From assembly GCA_947462335.1 (NCBI GenBank), contig OX381719.1, positions 69,057,534 through 69,121,533 on the forward strand: 64,000 bases of DNA, written 5' to 3'. Positions 27,801 to 42,800 of this stretch are shown piece after piece (the stretch's first letter is position 1; the number at the start of each line of letters is the position of its first letter). The position numbers were made by a program, and so were the translations under genes. The stretch comes from Harmothoe impar. Its lineage: Eukaryota > Annelida > Polychaeta > Phyllodocida > Polynoidae. Below the pieces are notes generated by a model. It was given only the letters and a program-made list of their open reading frames with translations, had not been told where the DNA came from and ran no database searches.

Positions 27801-30800
27801 CTTGTATAAGCTGCACCCTATATAGGCATGGTTGGTGTCAAATTGAAGTTTGATTCATGATAGAAGCCAGGGCCACTTTAACAGAGCCCTTGTATAAAGC
27901 AGTTCCATTGTAATGCCTTTGTCAAAAATTAACCTTGTTTTGAGTGCTTTACCAAAATGAGGGCCTCCAGAAACAGAGACCCCTAGAACTAAAAAATTCT
28001 GGAATCAGAGACCCCCAGAACCAGAGACTCCCAGAACCAGGGCCCCCAGAACCAGGGCCCCCAGAACCATAGACCCCAGAACCAGGACCCCCAGAACCAG
28101 AGACCCCCAGAACCAGGACCCCCAGAACCAGAGACCCGCAGAACCAGAGACCCCCAGAACCAGGGTCCCCAGAACCAGAGACCCCAGAACCAGAGACCCC
28201 AGAACCAGGGCCCCCAGAACCAGGGCCCCTAGAACCAGGGCCCCCAGAACCAAAGACCCCCAAAACCAGAGACCCCCAGAACCAGGGCCCCCAGAACCAG
28301 AGACCCCCAGAACCAGAGACCCCCAGAACCAGAGACCCCCAGAACCAGGGCCCCCAGAACCAGAGACCCCCAGAACCAGGGTCCCCAGAACCAGAGACCC
28401 CCAGAACCAGGGCTCCCAGAACCAGAGACCCCCAGAACCAGAGACCCCCAGAACCAGAGACCCCCATAACCAGAGACCCCCAGAACCAGGGCCCCCAGAA
28501 CCAGAGACCCCCAGAACCATGGCCCTCAGACAAAGGGCCGCCAGAACCAGGGTCCCAAGAACCAAAAAATTCCAGAACCATGGAAACACTGTGCTGCCCT
28601 TAAATGGTTATAAATGTTATGTATTTTGTATTCAGGGATAGCAGATGGATTCCGGCCAACTGATGAACTGGTGGCTTTGCAGTAAGTTTGGACTTTTTGT
28701 CTTTAATATTTTAGAAGTTTTGTTTCAGTGCTAGAATAAGTCATTCAACATACATTATGTCAATGAAGCTCAAAGAATGGATACTGTAAACGTATATATT
28801 TTCTCAAAAGAACAATGTCCCGTTTATTTAAATTCATGGATTTTGAATAGGTAGTCGTAGAGCTACTCTGGATAATTGTATCGCAGATTTTCATTTCCAT
28901 GAAATCCACAAAATTATGTACAGTGCGAAATAAAATAAGTTTACAGTAAATCATAAATCATTCAATTAGAATCTGATGCTTTAATGAAAAAGAAACCCTA
29001 CCCCTTTAGACTTGAACCATGTTAACGGACTACAACATTTATTACAGAGCACCACAAGACCCAATGCAGAATGGAGTCTGATCTACGACAGCAAGAATGA
29101 ACCCTAGCTAAAATTATAAACCAGAATATACCAAGTGACAATCACACATCAAACTCAAAGTAATATTCATATTTGGTAAATTAAATAATAGGAGATGGAT
29201 TCCCGGTGTGCCATATCAAAAAAAAAAAAGTTTACACAGTATTTTATTTTTGTAAATACAAATTTTTGTTAAAAAGTAAATTGTCAATTCAGGCACATCA
29301 ACCAACTGTTTGTTGTCATGGTTTCACCAAGAACCATCAGTTGAACAAATGAAAAAAAAGAGTCACTTGCTCCATTTTTCAATTAGATGTATTCTATGTG
29401 CTCATGAACGTAATAAAAGACACAAGCCTATTCCTTTACTTGTAATTTCTTTTCAACTTGTGTTCATTTATAACTTGTGTTCATTTATAAATTACAGGGG
29501 GTGTTGAAATCTTGCGCTGAGGTGCAGAAAATTTTTAGAGTGTGCAGTATTTATTGTACCCCCGAGAGTACTGGAAATTGTGCCCCCTTTTTGAACTATA
29601 GTAATACACTGGCCTTTTTCCTAAAAAGGCACATAATTTCTTAAGCCCCCCCCCCCTCAAAAGGGGTCAGAATTTATTTTACACCCCCTCCCCAACCCAC
29701 CACCCCTGTTTCTAATAGAACACTGCCTTATTGAATATATTACCACTTAAAGGGAGTGGTCTATATTAAACAACAGTACCACCAAACTACTATATCACTG
29801 ACAGGTTTCTGCCACAGGAAATTTCATTCCTCTCTGTTGTTAAGGTGAATACATTTTGTTCTAAACAAAAGAAAAATACATTGAGATTTCTTACAGGTTA
29901 TTTACAACCTATGACCAAACTAAATATCGAAGTTAAAGACCATATTGACCATACAGGTTTCCACAAAATGTGAATCTTTACATTGAAAATGACAGTGTAC
30001 TGTCCTAATGTCATTTGCTTAGAATGACCTGTGGACTCTTCACCCTTTATTTTATTTGGGATTTGTTTTTCCTTCAAGACAGATTTCTTCCCAAAATTAG
30101 GGGGTCATATTAAAGGCAGTGGACCCATTATCTGTAAGTAATTACCATAACGCAAGACCACAGAATTAGGAAAACATGATTGTCAATGTATATATTTTCA
30201 TGTCTATGATTATTCATAGATTTAGCAAAAAAATTCAATTTTCATGCTTTATATATTTTCGCGGATTTCCTTTTCACGGAATTCATGAAAATATGTACAG
30301 CACAGAATAAAATACATTTACAGTATGCAGGTTTGTAATAAGTTAGTGGCCTGCAGCATACTGACAGGCCTGTCACTAGGCAGCAGCCTGGTCTATAGTT
30401 AGTGCAGCATATTGACTTGTCACTAGGCAGCACCCTGGTTTATAGTGCAGCATACTGACAGGCCTGTCACTAGGCAGCAGCCTGGTTTATAGTTAGTGCA
30501 GCATACTGACAGGCCTGTCACTAGGCAGCAGCCTGGTTTATAGTTAGTGCAGCATACTGACAGGCCTGTCACTAGGCAGCAGCCTGGTTTATAGTTAGTG
30601 CAGTATACTGACAGGCCTGTCACTAGGCAGCAGCCTGGTTTATAGTGCAGCGTACTGACAGGCCTGTCACTAGGCAGCAGCCTGGTTTATAGTTAGTGCA
30701 GCATACTGACAGGCCTGTCACTAGGCAGCAGCCTGGTTTATAGTGCAGCATACTGACAGGCCTGTCACTAGACTGCACCCTGGTTTATAGTGCAGCATAC

Positions 30801-33800
30801 TGACAGGCCTGTCACTAGGCTGCAGCCTGGTTTATAGTGCAGCATACTGACAGGCCTGTCACTAGGCAGCAGCCTGGTTTATAGTGCAGCATACTGACAG
30901 GCCTGTCACTAGGCTGCAGCCTGGTGTATAGTGCAGCATACTGACAGGCCTGTCACTAGGCAGCAGCCTGGTTTATGGTTAGTGCAGCATACTGACAGGC
31001 CTGTCACTAGGCAGCAGCCTGGTTTATAGTGCAGCATACTGACAGGTCTGTCACTAGGCAGCAGCCTGGTTTATAGTGCAGCATACTGACAGGCCTGTCA
31101 CTAGGCAGCAGCCTGGTTTATAGTGCAGCATACTGACAGGCCTGTCACTAGGCAGCAGCCTGGTTTATAGTTAGTGCAGCATACTGACAGGCCTGTCACT
31201 AGGCTGCAGAATGGTTTAAAGTTAGTGCAGCATACTAACAGGCCTGTCACTAGGCTGCAGCCTGGTTTATAGTTAGTGCAGCGTACTGACAGGCCTGTCA
31301 CTAGGCAGCAGCCTGGTTTATAGTGCAGCATACTGACAGGCCTGTCACTAGGCAGCAGCCTGGTTTATAGTGCAGCATACTGACAGGCCTGTCACTAGGC
31401 AGCAGCCTGGTTTGTAGTTAGTGCAGCATACTGACAGGCCTGTCACTAGGCTGCAGCCTGGTCTATAGTGCAGCGTACTGACAGGCCTGTCACTAGGCAG
31501 CAGCCTGGTTTATAGTTAGTGCAGCATACTGACAGGCCTGTCACTAGGCAGCAGCCTGGTTTATAGTGCAGCATACTGACAGGCCTGTCACTAGGCAGCA
31601 GCCTGGTTTATAGTGCAGCATACTGACAGGCCTGTCACTAGGCAGCAGCCTGGTTTGTAGTTAGTGCAGCATACTGACAGGCCTGTCACTACGCAGCAGC
31701 CTGGTTTGTAGTTAGTGCAGCATACTGACAGGCCTGTCACTAGGCAGCAGCCTGGTTTATAGTGCAGCATACTGACAGGCCTGTCACTAGGCAGCAGCCT
31801 GGTTTGTAGTTAGTGCAGCATACTGACAGGCCTGTCACTAGGCAGCAGCCTGGTGTATAGTGCAGCATACTGACAGGCCTGTCACTAGGCTGCAGCCTGG
31901 TGTATAGTGCAGCATACTGACAGGCCTGTCACTAGGCTGCAGCCTGGTTTGTAGTTAGTGCAGCATACTGACAGGCCTGTCACTAGGCTGCAGCCTGGTT
32001 TGTAGTTAGTGTAGCATACTGACAGGCCTGTCACTAGGCAGCAGCCTGGTTTAAAGTTAGTGCAGCATACTGACAGGCCTGTCACTAGGCAGCAGCCTGG
32101 TTTATAGTTAGTGAAGCATACTGACAGGCCTGTCACTAGGCAGCAGCCTGGTTTATAGTGCAGCATACTGACAGGCCTGTCACTAGGCAGCAGCCTGGTT
32201 TATAGTTAGTGCAGCATACTGACAGGCCTGTCACTAGGCAGCATCCTGGTTTATAGTTAGTGCAGCGTACTGACAGGCCTGTCACTAGGCAGCAGCCTGG
32301 TTTATAGTAAGTGCAGCATACTGACAGGCCTGTCACTAGGCAGCAGCCTGGTTTATAGTTAGTGCAGCATACTGACAGGCCTGTCACTAGGCAGCAGCCT
32401 GGTGTATAGTTAGTGCAGCATACTGACAGGCCTGTCACTAGGCAGCATCCTGGTTTATAGTTAGTGCAGCGTACTGACAGGCCTGTCACTAGGCAGCAGC
32501 CTGGTTTATAGTAAGTGCAGCATACTGACAGGCCTGTCACTAGGCAGCAGCCTGGTTTATAGTTAGTGCAGCATACTGACAGGCCTGTCACTAGGCAGCA
32601 GCCTGGTGTATAGTTAGTGCAGCATACTGACAGGCCTGTCACTAGGCAGCAGCCTGGTGTATAGTGCAGCATACTGACAGGCCTGTCACTAGGCTGCAGC
32701 CTGGTTTATAGTTAGTGCAGCATACTGACAGGCCTGTCACTAGGCAGCAGCCTGGTTTATAGTGCAGCATACTGACAGGCCTGTCACTAGGCAGCAGCCT
32801 GGTTTATAGTTAGTGCAGCATACTGACAGGCCTGTCACTACGCAGCAGCCTGGTTTATAGTGCAGCATACTGACAGGTCTGTCACTAGGCAGCAGCCTGG
32901 TTTATAGTGCAGCATACTGACAGGCCTGTCACTAGGCAGCAGCCTGGTGTATAGTCAGTGCAGCATACTGACAGGCCTGTCACTAGGCAGCAGCCTGGTT
33001 TATAGTGCAGCATACTGACAGGCCTGTCACTAGGCAGCAGCCTGGTTTATAGTTAGTGCAGCATACTGACAGGCCTGTCACTAGGCTGCAGAATGGTTTA
33101 AAGTTAGTGCAGCATACTAACAGGCCTGTCACTAGGCTGCAGCCTGGTTTATAGTTAGTGCAGCGTACTGACAGGCCTGTCACTAGGCAGCAGCCTGGTT
33201 TATAGTGCAGCATACTGACAGGCCTGTCACTAGGCAGCAGCCTGGTTTGTAGTTAGTGCAGCATACTGACAGGCCTGTCACTAGGCTGCAGCCTGGTCTA
33301 TAGTGCAGCGTACTGACAGGCCTGTCACTAGGCAGCAGCCTGGTTTATAGTTAGTGCAGCATACTGACAGGCCTGTCACTAGGCAGCAGCCTGGTTTATA
33401 GTGCAGCATACTGACAGGCCTGTCACTAGGCAGCAGCCTGGTGTATAGTTAGTGCAGCATACTGACAGGCCTGTCACTAGGCAGCAGCCTGGTGTATAGT
33501 GCAGCATACTGACAGGCCTGTCACTAGGCAGCAGTCTGGTTTATAGTTAGTGCAGCATACTGACAGGCCTGTCACTAGGCTGCAGCCTGGTTTATAGTTA
33601 GTGCAGCATACTGACAGGCCTGTCACTAGGCAGCAGCCTGGTTTATAGTTAGTGCAGCATACTGACAGGCCTGTCACTAGGCTGCAGCCTGGTGTATAGT
33701 GCAGCATACTGACAGGCCTGTCACTAGGCTGCAGCCTGGTTTGTATTTAGTGCAGCATACTGACAGGCCTGTCACTAGGCTGCAGCCTGGTTTGTAGTTA

Positions 33801-36800
33801 GTGTAGCATACTGACAGGCCTGTCACTAGGCAGCAGCCTGGTTTAAAGTTAGTGCAGCATACTGACAGGCCTGTCACTAGGCAGCAGCCTGGTTTATAGT
33901 TAGTGAAGCATACTGACAGGCCTGTCACTAGGCAGCAGCCTGGTTTATAGTGCAGCATACTGACAGGCCTGTCACTAGGCAGCAGCCTGGTTTATAGTTA
34001 GTGCAGCATACTGACAGGCCTGTCACTAGGCAGCATCCTGGTTTATAGTTAGTGCAGCGTACTGACAGGCCTGTCACTAGGCAGCAGCCTGGTTTATAGT
34101 AAGTGCAGCATACTGACAGGCCTGTCACTAGGCAGCAGCCTGGTTTATAGTTAGTGCAGCATACTGACAGGCCTGTCACTAGGCAGCAGCCTGGTGTATA
34201 GTTAGTGCAGCATACTGACAGGCCTGTCACTAGGCAGCATCCTGGTTTATAGTTAGTGCAGCGTACTGACAGGCCTGTCACTAGGCAGCAGCCTGGTTTA
34301 TAGTAAGTGCAGCATACTGACAGGCCTGTCACTAGGCAGCAGCCTGGTTTATAGTTAGTGCAGCATACTGACAGGCCTGTCACTAGGCAGCAGCCTGGTG
34401 TATAGTTAGTGCAGCATACTGACAGGCCTGTCACTAGGCAGCAGCCTGGTGTATAGTGCAGCATACTGACAGGCCTGTCACTAGGCTGCAGCCTGGTTTA
34501 TAGTTAGTGCAGCATACTGACAGGCCTGTCACTAGGCAGCAGCCTGGTTTATAGTGCAGCATACTGACAGGCCTGTCACTAGGCAGCAGCCTGGTTTATA
34601 GTTAGTGCAGCATACTGACAGGCCTGTCACTACGCAGCAGCCTGGTTTATAGTGCAGCATACTGACAGGTCTGTCACTAGGCAGCAGCCTGGTTTATAGT
34701 GCAGCATACTGACAGGCCTGTCACTAGGCAGCAGCCTGGTGTATAGTCAGTGCAGCATACTGACAGGCCTGTCACTAGGCAGCAGCCTGGTTTATAGTGC
34801 AGCATACTGACAGGCCTGTCACTAGGCAGCAGCCTGGTTTATAGTTAGTGCAGCATACTGACAGGCCTGTCACTAGGCTGCAGCCTGGTTTATAGTTAGT
34901 GCAGCATACTGACAGGCCTGTCACTAGGCAGCAGCCTGGTTTGTAGTTAGTGCAGCATACTGACAGGCCTGTCACTAGGCAGCAGCCTGGTGTATAGTGC
35001 AGCATACTGACAGGCCTGTCACTAGGCAGCAGCCTGGTGTATAGTGCAGCATACTGACAGGCCTGTCACTAGGCAGCAGCCTGGTTTGTAGTTAGTGCAG
35101 CATACTGACAGGCCTGTCACTAGGCAGCAGCCTGGTTTATAGTGCAGCATACTGACAGGCCTGTCACTAGGCAGCAGCCTGGTTTATAGTGCAGCATACT
35201 GACAGGCCTGTCACTAGGCAGCAGCCTGGTTTATAGTTAGTGCAGCATACTGACAGGCCTGTCACTAGGCAGCAGCCTGGTGTATAGTGCAGCATACTGA
35301 CAGGCCTGTCACTAGGCAGCAGCCTGGTTTGTAGTTAGTGCAGCATACTGACAGGCCTGTCACTAGGCAGCAGCCTGGTTTATAGTGCAGCATACTGACA
35401 GGCCTGTCACTAGGCTGCAGCCTGGTGTATAGTTAGTGCAGCATACTGACAGGCCTGTCACTAGGCAGCAGCCTGGTTTATAGTGCAGCATACTGACAGG
35501 CCTGTCACTAGGCAGCAGCCTGGTGTATAGTTAGTGCAGCATACTGACAGGCCTGTCACTAGGCAGCAGCCTGGTGTATAGCTAGTGCAGCATACTGACA
35601 TGCCTGTCACTAGGCAGCAGCCTGGTGTATAGTGCAGCATACTGACAGGCCTGTCACTAGGCAGCAGTCTGGTTTATAGTGCAGCATACTGACAGGCCTG
35701 TCACTAGGCAGCAGCCTGGTTTATAGTTAGTGCAGCGTACTGACAGGCCTGTCACTAGGCAGCAGCCTGGTCTATAGTTAGTGCAGCATACTGACAGGCC
35801 TGTCACTAGGCAGCAGCCTGGTTTATAGTGCAGCATACTGACAGGCCTGTCACTAGGCAGCAGCCTGGTTTATAGTTAGTGCAGCATACTGACAGGCCTG
35901 TCACTAGGCAGCAGCCTGGTTTATAGTTAGTGCAGCATACTGACAGGCCTGTCACTAGGCAGCAGCCTGGTTTATAGTGCAGCATACTGACAGGCCTGTC
36001 ACTAGGCAGCAGCCTGGTTTATAGTGCAGGATACTGACAGGCCTGTCACTAGGCAGCAGCCTGGTTTGTAGTGCAGCATACTGACAGGCCTGTCACTAGG
36101 CAGCAGCCTGGTGTATAGTTAGTACAACATACTGACAGGCCTGTCATTAGGCAGCAGCCTGGTTTATAGTTAGTGCAGCGTACTGACAGGCCTGTCACTA
36201 GGCAGCAGCCTGGTGTATAGTTAGTGCAGCATACTGACAGGCCTGTCACTAGGCAGCAGCCTGGTTTATAGTTAGTGCAGCATACTGACAGGCCTGTCAC
36301 TAGGCAGCAGCCTGGTTTATAGTTAGTGCAGCATACTGACAGGCCTGTCACTAGGCAGCAGCCTGGTTTATAGTTAGTGCAGCATACTGACAGGCCTGTC
36401 ACTAGGCAGTTCCCTGGTTTATAGTGCAGCGTACTGACAGGCCTGTCACTAGGCAGCAGCCTGGTTTATAGTTAGTGCAGCATACTGACAGGCCTGTCAC
36501 TAGGCAGCAGCCTGGTTTATAGTTAGTGCAGCATACTGACAGGCCTGTCACTAGGCAGCAGCCTGGTTTATAGTGCAGCATACTGACAGGCCTGTCACTA
36601 GGCAGCACCCTGGTTTATAGTGCAGCATACTGACAGGCCTGTCACTAGGCAGCAGCCTGGTTTATAGTTAGTGCAGCATACTGACAGGCCTGTCACTAGA
36701 CTACAGCCTGGTTTATAGTGCAGCATACTGACAGGCTTGTCACTAGGCAGCAGCCTGGTTTATAGTGCAGCATACTGACAGGCCTGTCACTAGGCAGCAG

Positions 36801-39800
36801 CCTGGTTTATAGTGCAGCATACTGACAGGCCTGTCACTAGGCAGCACCCTGGTTTATAGTGCAGCATACTGACAGGCCTGTCACTAGGCAGCAGCCTGGT
36901 TTATAGTGCAGCATACTGACAGGCCTGTCACTAGGCTGCAGCCTGGTTTATAGTGCAGCATACTGACAGGCCTGTCACTAGGCAGCAGCCTGGTTTATAG
37001 TGCAGCATACTGACAGGCCTGTCACTAGGCAGCAGCCTGGTTTGTAGTGTAGCATACTGACAGGCTTGTCACTAGGCTGCAGCCTGGTTTATAGTTAGTG
37101 CAGCGTACTGACAGGCCTGTCACTAGGCAGCAGCCTGGTTTATAGTGCAGCATACTGACAGGCCTGTCACTAGGCAGCAGCCTGGTTTATAGTTAGTGCA
37201 GCATACTGACAGGCCTGTCACTAGGCAGCAGCCTGGTTTATAGTTAGTGCAGCATACTGACAGGCTTGTCACTAGGCAGCAGCCTGGTTTATAGTGCAGC
37301 ATACTGACAGGCTTGTCACTAGGCTGCAGCCTGGTTTATAGTGCAGCATACTGACAGGCCTGTCACTAGGCAGCAGCCTGGTTTATAGTTAGTGCAGCAT
37401 ACTGACAGCCTGTCACTAGGCAGCAGCCTGGTTTATAGTGCAGCATACTGACAGGCCTGTCACTAGGCAGCAGCCTGGTTTATAGTTAGTGCAGCATACT
37501 GACAGCCTGTCACTAGGCAGCAGCCTGGTTTATAGTTAGTGCAGCATACTGACAGGCCTGTCACTAGGCAGCAGCCTGGTTTATAGTGCAGCATACTGAC
37601 AGGCCTGTCACTAGGCTGCAGCCTGGTTTATAGTGCAGCATACTGACAGGCCTGTCACTAGGCTGCAGCCTGGTTTATAGTGCAGCATACTGACAGGCCG
37701 GTCACTAGGCAGCAGCCTGGTTTATAGTTAGTGCAGCATACTGACAGGCCTGTCACTAGGCAGCAGCCTGGTTTATAGTTAGTGCAGCATACTGACAGGC
37801 CTGTCACTAGGCTGCAGCCTGGTTTATAGTGCAGCATACTGACAGGCCTGTCACTAGGCAGCAGCCTGGTTTATAGTTAGTGCAGCATACTGACAGGCCG
37901 GTCACTAGGCAGCAGCCTGGTGTATAGTGCAGCATACTGACAGGCCTGTCACTAGGCAGCAGCCTGGTTTATAGTTAGTGCAGCATACTGACAGGCCTGT
38001 CACTAGGCAGCAGCCTGGTGTATAGTGCAGCATACTGACAGGCCTGTCACTAGGCAGCAGCCTGGTTTATAGTTAGTGCAGCATACTGACAGGCCTGTCA
38101 CTAGGCAGCAGCCTGGTTTATAGTTAGTGCAGCATACTGACAGGCCTGTCACTAGGCAGCAGCCTGGTGTATAGTTAGTGCAGCATACTGACAGGCCTGT
38201 CACTAGGCAGCAGCCTGGTGTATAGTGCAGCATACTGACAGGCCTGTCACTAGGCAGCAGCCTGGTGTATAGTGCAGCATACTGACAGGCCTGTCACTAG
38301 GCAGCAGCCTGGTTTATAGTGCAGCATACTGACAGGCCTGTCACTAGGCAGCAGCCTGGTTTATAGTTAGTGCAGCATACTGACAGCCTGTCACTAGGCA
38401 GCAGCCTGGTTTATAGTTAGTGCAGCATACTGACAGGCCTGTCACTAGGCAGCAGCCTGGTTTATAGTGCAGCATACTGACAGGCCTGTCACTAGGCTGC
38501 AGCCTGGTTTATAGTGCAGCATACTGACAGGCCTGTCACTAGGCTGCAGCCTGGTTTATAGTGCAGCATACTGACAGGCCGGTCACTAGGCAGCAGCCTG
38601 GTTTATAGTGCAGCATACTGACAGGCCTGTCACTAGGCAGCAGCCTGGTTTATAGTTAGTGCAGCGTACTGACAGGCCTGTCACTAGGCAGCAGCCTGGT
38701 TTATAGTTAGTGCAGCATACTGACAGGCCTGTCACTAGGCAGCAGCCTGGTTTATAGTTAGTGCAGCGTACTGACAGGCCTGTCACTAGGCAGCAGCCTG
38801 GTGTATAGTTAGTGCAGCATACTGACAGGCCTGTCACTAGGCAGCAGCCTGGTTTATAGTGGTTTATAGTTAGTGCAGCATACTGACAGGCCTGTCACTA
38901 GGCAGCACCCTTACCTGAGAGTTTGCTGTGACGACGGCGCTGTGGTAGGACCCGACAGTGACCTTGATGACCCGAAGGTCAGACAGAACACCCACGCAGC
39001 AGCCTTGTTTATAGTTAGTGCAGCGTACTGACAGGCCTGTCACTAGGCAGCAGCCTGGTGTATAGTTAGTGCAGCATACTGACAGGCCTGTCACTAGGCA
39101 GCAGCCTGGTTTATAGTTAGTGCAGCATACTGACAGGCCTGTCACTAGGCAGCAGCCTGGTTTATAGTGCAGCATACTGACAGGCCTGTCACTAGGCAGC
39201 AGCCTGGTTTATAGTTAGTGCAGCATACTGACAGCCTGTCACTAGGCAGCAGCCTGGTTTATAGTTAGTGCAGCATACTGACAGCCTGTCACTAGGCAGC
39301 AGCCTGGTTTATAGTTAGTGCAGCATACTGACAGGCCTGTCACTAGGCAGCAGCCTGGTTTATAGTCCAGCATACTGACAGGCCTGTCACTAGGCAGCAG
39401 CCTGGTTTATAGTTAGTGCAGCATACTGACAGGCCTGTCACTAGGCAGCAGCCTGGTTTATAGTGCAGCATACTGACAGGCCTGTCACTAGGCAGCAGCG
39501 TGGTTTATAGTTAGTGCAGCATACTGACAGGCCGGTCACTAGGCAGCAGCCTGGTTTATAGTTAGTGCAGCATACTGACAGGCCTGTCACTAGGCAGCAG
39601 CCTGGTGTATAGTTAGTGCAGCGTACTGACAGGCCTGTCACTAGGCAGCAGCCTGGTTTATAGTGCAGCGTACTGACAGGCCTGTCACTAGGCAGCAGCC
39701 TGGTTTATAGTTAGTGCAGCGTACTGACAGGCCTGTCACTAGGCAGCAGCCTGGTTTATAGTGCAGCATACTGAAAGGCCTGTCACTAGGCAGCAGCCTG

Positions 39801-42800
39801 GTTTATAGTTAGTGCAGCATACTGACAGGCCTGTCACTAGGCAGCAGCCTGGTTTATAGTTAGTGCAGCATACTGACAGGCCTGTCACTAGGCAGCAGCC
39901 TGGTTTATAGTGCAGCATACTGACAGGCATGTCACTAGGCAGCAGCCTGGTTTATAGTTAGTGCAGCTTACTGACAGGCCTGTCACTAGGCTGCAGCCTG
40001 GTTTATAGTTAGTGCAGCATACTGACAGGCCTGTCACTAGGCAGCAGCCTGGTTTATAGTGCAGCATACTGAAAGGCCTGTCACTAGGCAGCAGCCTGGT
40101 TTATAGTTAGTGCAGCTTACTGACAGGCCTGTCACTAGGCTGCAGCCTGGTTTATAGTTAGTGCAGCGTACTGACAGGCTAGTCACTAGGCAGCAGCCTG
40201 GTTTATAGTTAGTGCAGCGTACTGACAGGCTAGTCACTAGGCAGCAGCCTGGTTTATAGTTAGTGCAGCATACTGACAGGCTTGTCACTAAGCTGCAGCC
40301 TGGTTTATAGTGCAGCATACTGACAGGCCTGTCACTAGGCAGCAGCCTGGTTTATAGTGCAGCATACTGACAGGCCTGTCACTAGGCAGCAGCCTGGTTT
40401 ATAGTCAGTGCAGCGTACTGACAGGCCTGTCACTAGGCAGCAGCCTGGTCTATAGTTAGTGCAGCATACTGACAGGCCTGTCACTAGGCAGCAGCCTGGT
40501 TCATAGTTAGTGCAGCATACTGACAGGCCTGTCACTAGGCAGCAGCCTGGTTTAAAGTGCAGCATACTGACAGGCCTGTCACTAGGCAGCAGCCTGGGGT
40601 ATAGTGCAGCATACTGACAGGCCTGTCACTAGGCAGCAGCCTGGTTTATAGTGCAGCATACTGACAGGCCCGTCACTAGGCAGCAGCCTGGTTTATAGTG
40701 CAGCATACTGACAGGCCTGTCACTAGGCAGCAGCCTGGTTTATAGTTAGTGCAGCATACTGAAAGGCCTGTCACTAGGCAGCAGCCTGGTTTATAGTCAG
40801 TGCAGCATACTGACAGGCCTGTCACTAGGCAGCAGCCTGGTTTATAGTGCAGCATACTGACAGGCCTGTCACTAGGCAGCAGCCTGGTTAATAGTTAGTG
40901 CAGCATACTGACAGGCCTGTCACTAGGCAGCAGCCTGGTTTATAGTGCAGCATACTGACAGGCCTGTCACTAGGCAGCAGCCTGGTCTATAGTGCAGCCT
41001 ACTGACAGGCCTGTCACTAGGCAGCAGCCTGGTCTATAGTGCAGCCTACTGACAGGCCTGTCACTAGGCAGCAGCCTGGTCTATAGTGCAGCATACTGAC
41101 AGGCCTGTCACTAGGCAGCAGCCTGGTTTATAGTGCAGCATACTGACAGGCCTGTCACTAGGCAGCAGCCTGGTTTATAGTTAGTGCAGCATACTGACAG
41201 GCCTGTCACTAGGCTGCAGCCTGGTTTATAGTGCAGCATACTGACAGGCCTGTCACTAGGCAGCAGCCTGCTTTATAGTTAGTGCAGCATACTGACAGGC
41301 CTGTCACTAGGCAGCAGCCTGGTTTATAGTGCAGCATACTGACAGGCCTGTCACTAGGCAGCAGCCTGGTTTGTAGTGCAGCATACTGACAGGCCTGTCA
41401 CTAGGCAGCAGCCTGGTTTATAGTTAGTGCAGCATACTGACAGGCCTGTCACTAGGCAGCAGCCGGGTTTATAGTTAGTGCAGCATACTGACAGGCCTGT
41501 CACTAGGCAGCAGCCTGGTTTATAGTGCAGCATACTGACAGGCCTGTCACTAGGCAGCAGCCGGGTTTATAGTTAGTGCAGCATACTGACAGGCCTGTCA
41601 CTAGGCAGCAGCCTGGTTTATAGTGCAGCCTACTGACAGGCCTGTCACTAGCGGCAGCCTGGTTTATAGTGCAGCATACTGACAGGCCTGTCACTAGGCA
41701 GCAGCCTGGTTTATAGTTAGTGCAGCATACTGACAGGCCTGTCACTAGGCAGCAGCCCGGTGTATAGTTAGTGCAGCATACTGACAGGCCTGTCACTAGG
41801 CTGCAGCCTGGTATATAGTGCAGCATACTGACAGGCCTGTCACTAGGCAGCAGCCTGGTTTATAGTTAGTGCAGCATACTGACAGGCCTGTCACTAGGCA
41901 GCAGCCTGGTTTATAGTGCAGCGTACTGACAGGCCTGTCACTAGGCAGCAGCCTGGTTTATAGTGCAGCATACTGACAGGCCTGTCACTAGGCAGCAGCC
42001 TGGTTTATAGTGCAGCGTACTGACAGGCCTGTCACTAGGCAGCAGCCTTGTTTATAGTGCAGCATACTGACAGGCCTGTCACTAGGCAGTACCCTTGTGT
42101 ATAGTTAGTGCAGCATACTGACAGGCTTGTCACTAGGCAGCGTACTGACAGGCCTGTAGTTAGTCTATAGTTAGTGCAGCGTACTGACAGGCCTGTCACT
42201 AGGCAGCAGCCTGGTTTATAGTGCAGCATACTGACAGGCCTGTCACTAGGCAGTACCCTTGTGTATAGTTAGTGCAGCATACTGACAGGCCTGTCACTAG
42301 GCAGCAGCCTGGTTTATAGTTAGTGCAGCATACTGACAGGCCTGTCACTAGGCAGCAGCCTGGTTTATAGTTAGTGCAGCATACTGACAGGCCTGTCACT
42401 AGGCAGCAGCCTGGTGTATAGTCAGTGCAGCATACTGACAGGCCTGTCACTAGGCAGCAGCATGGTTTATAGTCAGTGCAGCATACTGACAGGCCTGTCA
42501 CTAGGCAGCAGCCTGGTTTATAGTTAGTGCAGCATACTGACAGGTCTGTCACTAGGCAGCAGCCTGGTTTATAGTGCAGCATACTGACAGGCCTGTCACT
42601 AGGCAGCAGCCTGGTCTATAGTTAGTGCAGCATACTGACAGGCCTGTCACTAGGCTGCAGCCTGGTTTATAGTGCAGCATACTGACAGGCCTGTCACTAG
42701 GCAGCAGCCTGGTTTATAGTTAGTGCAGCATACTGACAGGCCTGTCACTAGGCAGCAGCCTGGTGTATAGTTAGTGCAGCGTACTGACAGGCATGTCACT

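Noticed and set aside
27949..28589. Collagen-like Gly/Ser/Trp frames of about 200 codons
   Set aside because: Repeat translation of the cagaaccagagacccc array; lies in an intron and has no conserved ends.
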